The position numbers and the translations under genes are program-made. Positions 6,423-6,700 of a stretch of DNA of 6,700 nucleotides are shown in pieces; the first letter of the stretch is position 1, and every line of letters begins with the position of its first letter. The stretch spans positions 1-6,700 of the forward strand of contig JAUXCK010000154.1 of NCBI GenBank assembly GCA_030618925.1. The letters run 5' to 3'. The notes below the pieces were generated by a model that saw only the letters and a program-made list of their open reading frames with translations, had not been told where the DNA came from and made no database searches. This DNA comes from Desulfobacteraceae bacterium. GTDB taxonomy: Bacteria; Desulfobacterota; Desulfobacteria; Desulfobacterales; SURF-7.

Positions 6423-6568
6423 CTGTTGCCGCCTGCTTTAGATAAAAGCACAATCTGATTACATATCCCAGGTATTGTATTTTTGCAAGGAGATTTGTGC
6501 CCAGGCCCAGCGGTGAAGAAAATGATATCTTTGCACATAACCGGCAACACATTTCTGCGCATTTCGCC

Positions 6569-6588
6569 GGTATTGTCTTGACAATGCC
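6569..6588. promoter_or_regulatory. Operator-like dyad overlapping the -35 box of the AbrB-like gene
   Basis: ATTGTC-TT-GACAAT (6572-6585) is a perfect inverted repeat. Beyond one T-G pair, two more G-C pairs extend it to nine positions per arm. The right half contains the -35 hexamer, so a protein bound here would block the polymerase. Autoregulation by the AbrB/MazE-type product is the natural reading, since such antitoxins usually repress their own promoter. Confidence 0.5.
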
Positions 6589-6607
6589 ATTATCCTTACC
6601 TTAAAGT
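6578..6607 (+). promoter_or_regulatory. Sigma-70-type promoter for the AbrB-like gene
   Basis: A perfect -35 TTGACA (6578-6583) is followed after 18 bp by TAAAGT (6602-6607), which matches four of six positions of the -10 consensus. Transcription would start near 6614, giving a leader of about 25 bases before the ATG at 6640. Confidence 0.6.
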
Positions 6608-6631
6608 AATAAAAAACATTAAAAGTAAGGA
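6593..6631. repeat. Spaced 7-bp inverted repeat, one arm over the ribosome binding site
   Basis: TCCTTAC (6593-6599) and GTAAGGA (6625-6631) are exact inverted copies with centres 32 bp apart, about three helical turns. A direct repeat, TTAAAGTAA (6601-6609) and TTAAAAGTAA (6619-6628), overlaps it. The left arm lies upstream of the predicted transcript start, so an RNA hairpin is unlikely. A second pair of protein contacts on the DNA is possible. Confidence 0.35.
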
Positions 6632-6639
6632 AATTCACC

Positions 6640-6700
6640 ATGAAAACTGCAAAAATAACAGAAAAGGGCCAAATTACCATCCCTAAAAGAATTCGGGAGC
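6640..6700 (+). CDS. AbrB/MazE-type (SpoVT-AbrB) DNA-binding protein, N-terminus only
   Basis: Only the first 20 codons are inside the window: MKTAKITEKGQITIPKRIRE. The pattern K-I-T-x-K-G-Q-I-T-I-P-K-x-I-R-E is the swapped-hairpin beta-barrel signature of the SpoVT-AbrB domain. It is found in MazE/VapB-like antitoxins and AbrB transition regulators. The ribosome binding site TAAGGA (6626-6631) lies eight bases before the ATG, and a promoter with an overlapping dyad precedes it. By analogy, a PIN- or MazF-like toxin gene might follow to the right, but nothing of it is visible. The gene is divergent from the radical SAM gene. Confidence 0.85.
   Translation, partial: MKTAKITEKGQITIPKRIRE

Noticed and set aside
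6292..6552. N-terminal extension of the radical SAM protein by 87 residues
   Set aside because: The ATG at 6291 has a Shine-Dalgarno and a family-typical start. The upstream translation is low-complexity and Cys/Leu-rich, and it contains the dyads of the control region.
6522..6581. + strand 19-codon frame beginning MISLHITGN
   Set aside because: It is short, has a weak ribosome binding site and no conserved feature, and it ends inside the promoter of the AbrB-like gene.

Overview
The window reads as ordinary chromosome of a Gram-negative, probably anaerobic bacterium. A deltaproteobacterial (Desulfobacterales-like) origin is my best guess. It rests on the style of the proteins (a HydH/ZraS-type kinase and a B12-binding radical SAM enzyme), the moderate GC content, and intergenic tracts of GATTAC/GATTAA hexamers that I associate with that group. 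No taxonomic marker gene is present, so this is inference.

Layout. Positions 1-180 hold a hexamer repeat tract, a perfect 12-bp palindrome and the ribosome binding site of the first gene. A Cu(I)-exporting P1B-type ATPase (copA) with two N-terminal metal-binding domains follows on the + strand (181-2628). The 126-bp gap after it carries a second hexamer tract, an inverted partial copy of it, and two competing small hairpins. A membrane-bound PAS-containing histidine kinase follows on the same strand (2755-4530). Right after its stop there is a good Shine-Dalgarno and ATG that open only a 7-codon reading frame, so no response regulator gene is present. A 9-bp GC-rich palindromic hairpin lies in the convergent gap. 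A B12-binding-domain radical SAM protein occupies the - strand (6291-4702). A 348-bp divergent intergenic region with several dyads leads to the first 20 codons of an AbrB/MazE-type DNA-binding protein, which runs off the right edge and has a recognisable promoter.

How the genes may work together. CopA removes Cu(I) from the cytoplasm. The adjacent kinase has a periplasmic domain with a small Met/Cys/His cluster and could sense metal or envelope stress, but that link comes only from adjacency and residue composition. The radical SAM gene is transcribed towards these two and shows no functional tie to them. The AbrB-like gene probably begins an autoregulated toxin-antitoxin or transition-regulator unit outside the window.

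No clearly new system is visible. The best leads are the near-identical DNA repeat inside copA, whose recombination would remove exactly one metal-binding domain; the kinase start with no ribosome binding site but a -10-like box at leaderless distance; the apparent loss of the response regulator; and the dyad overlapping the -35 box of the AbrB-like gene.
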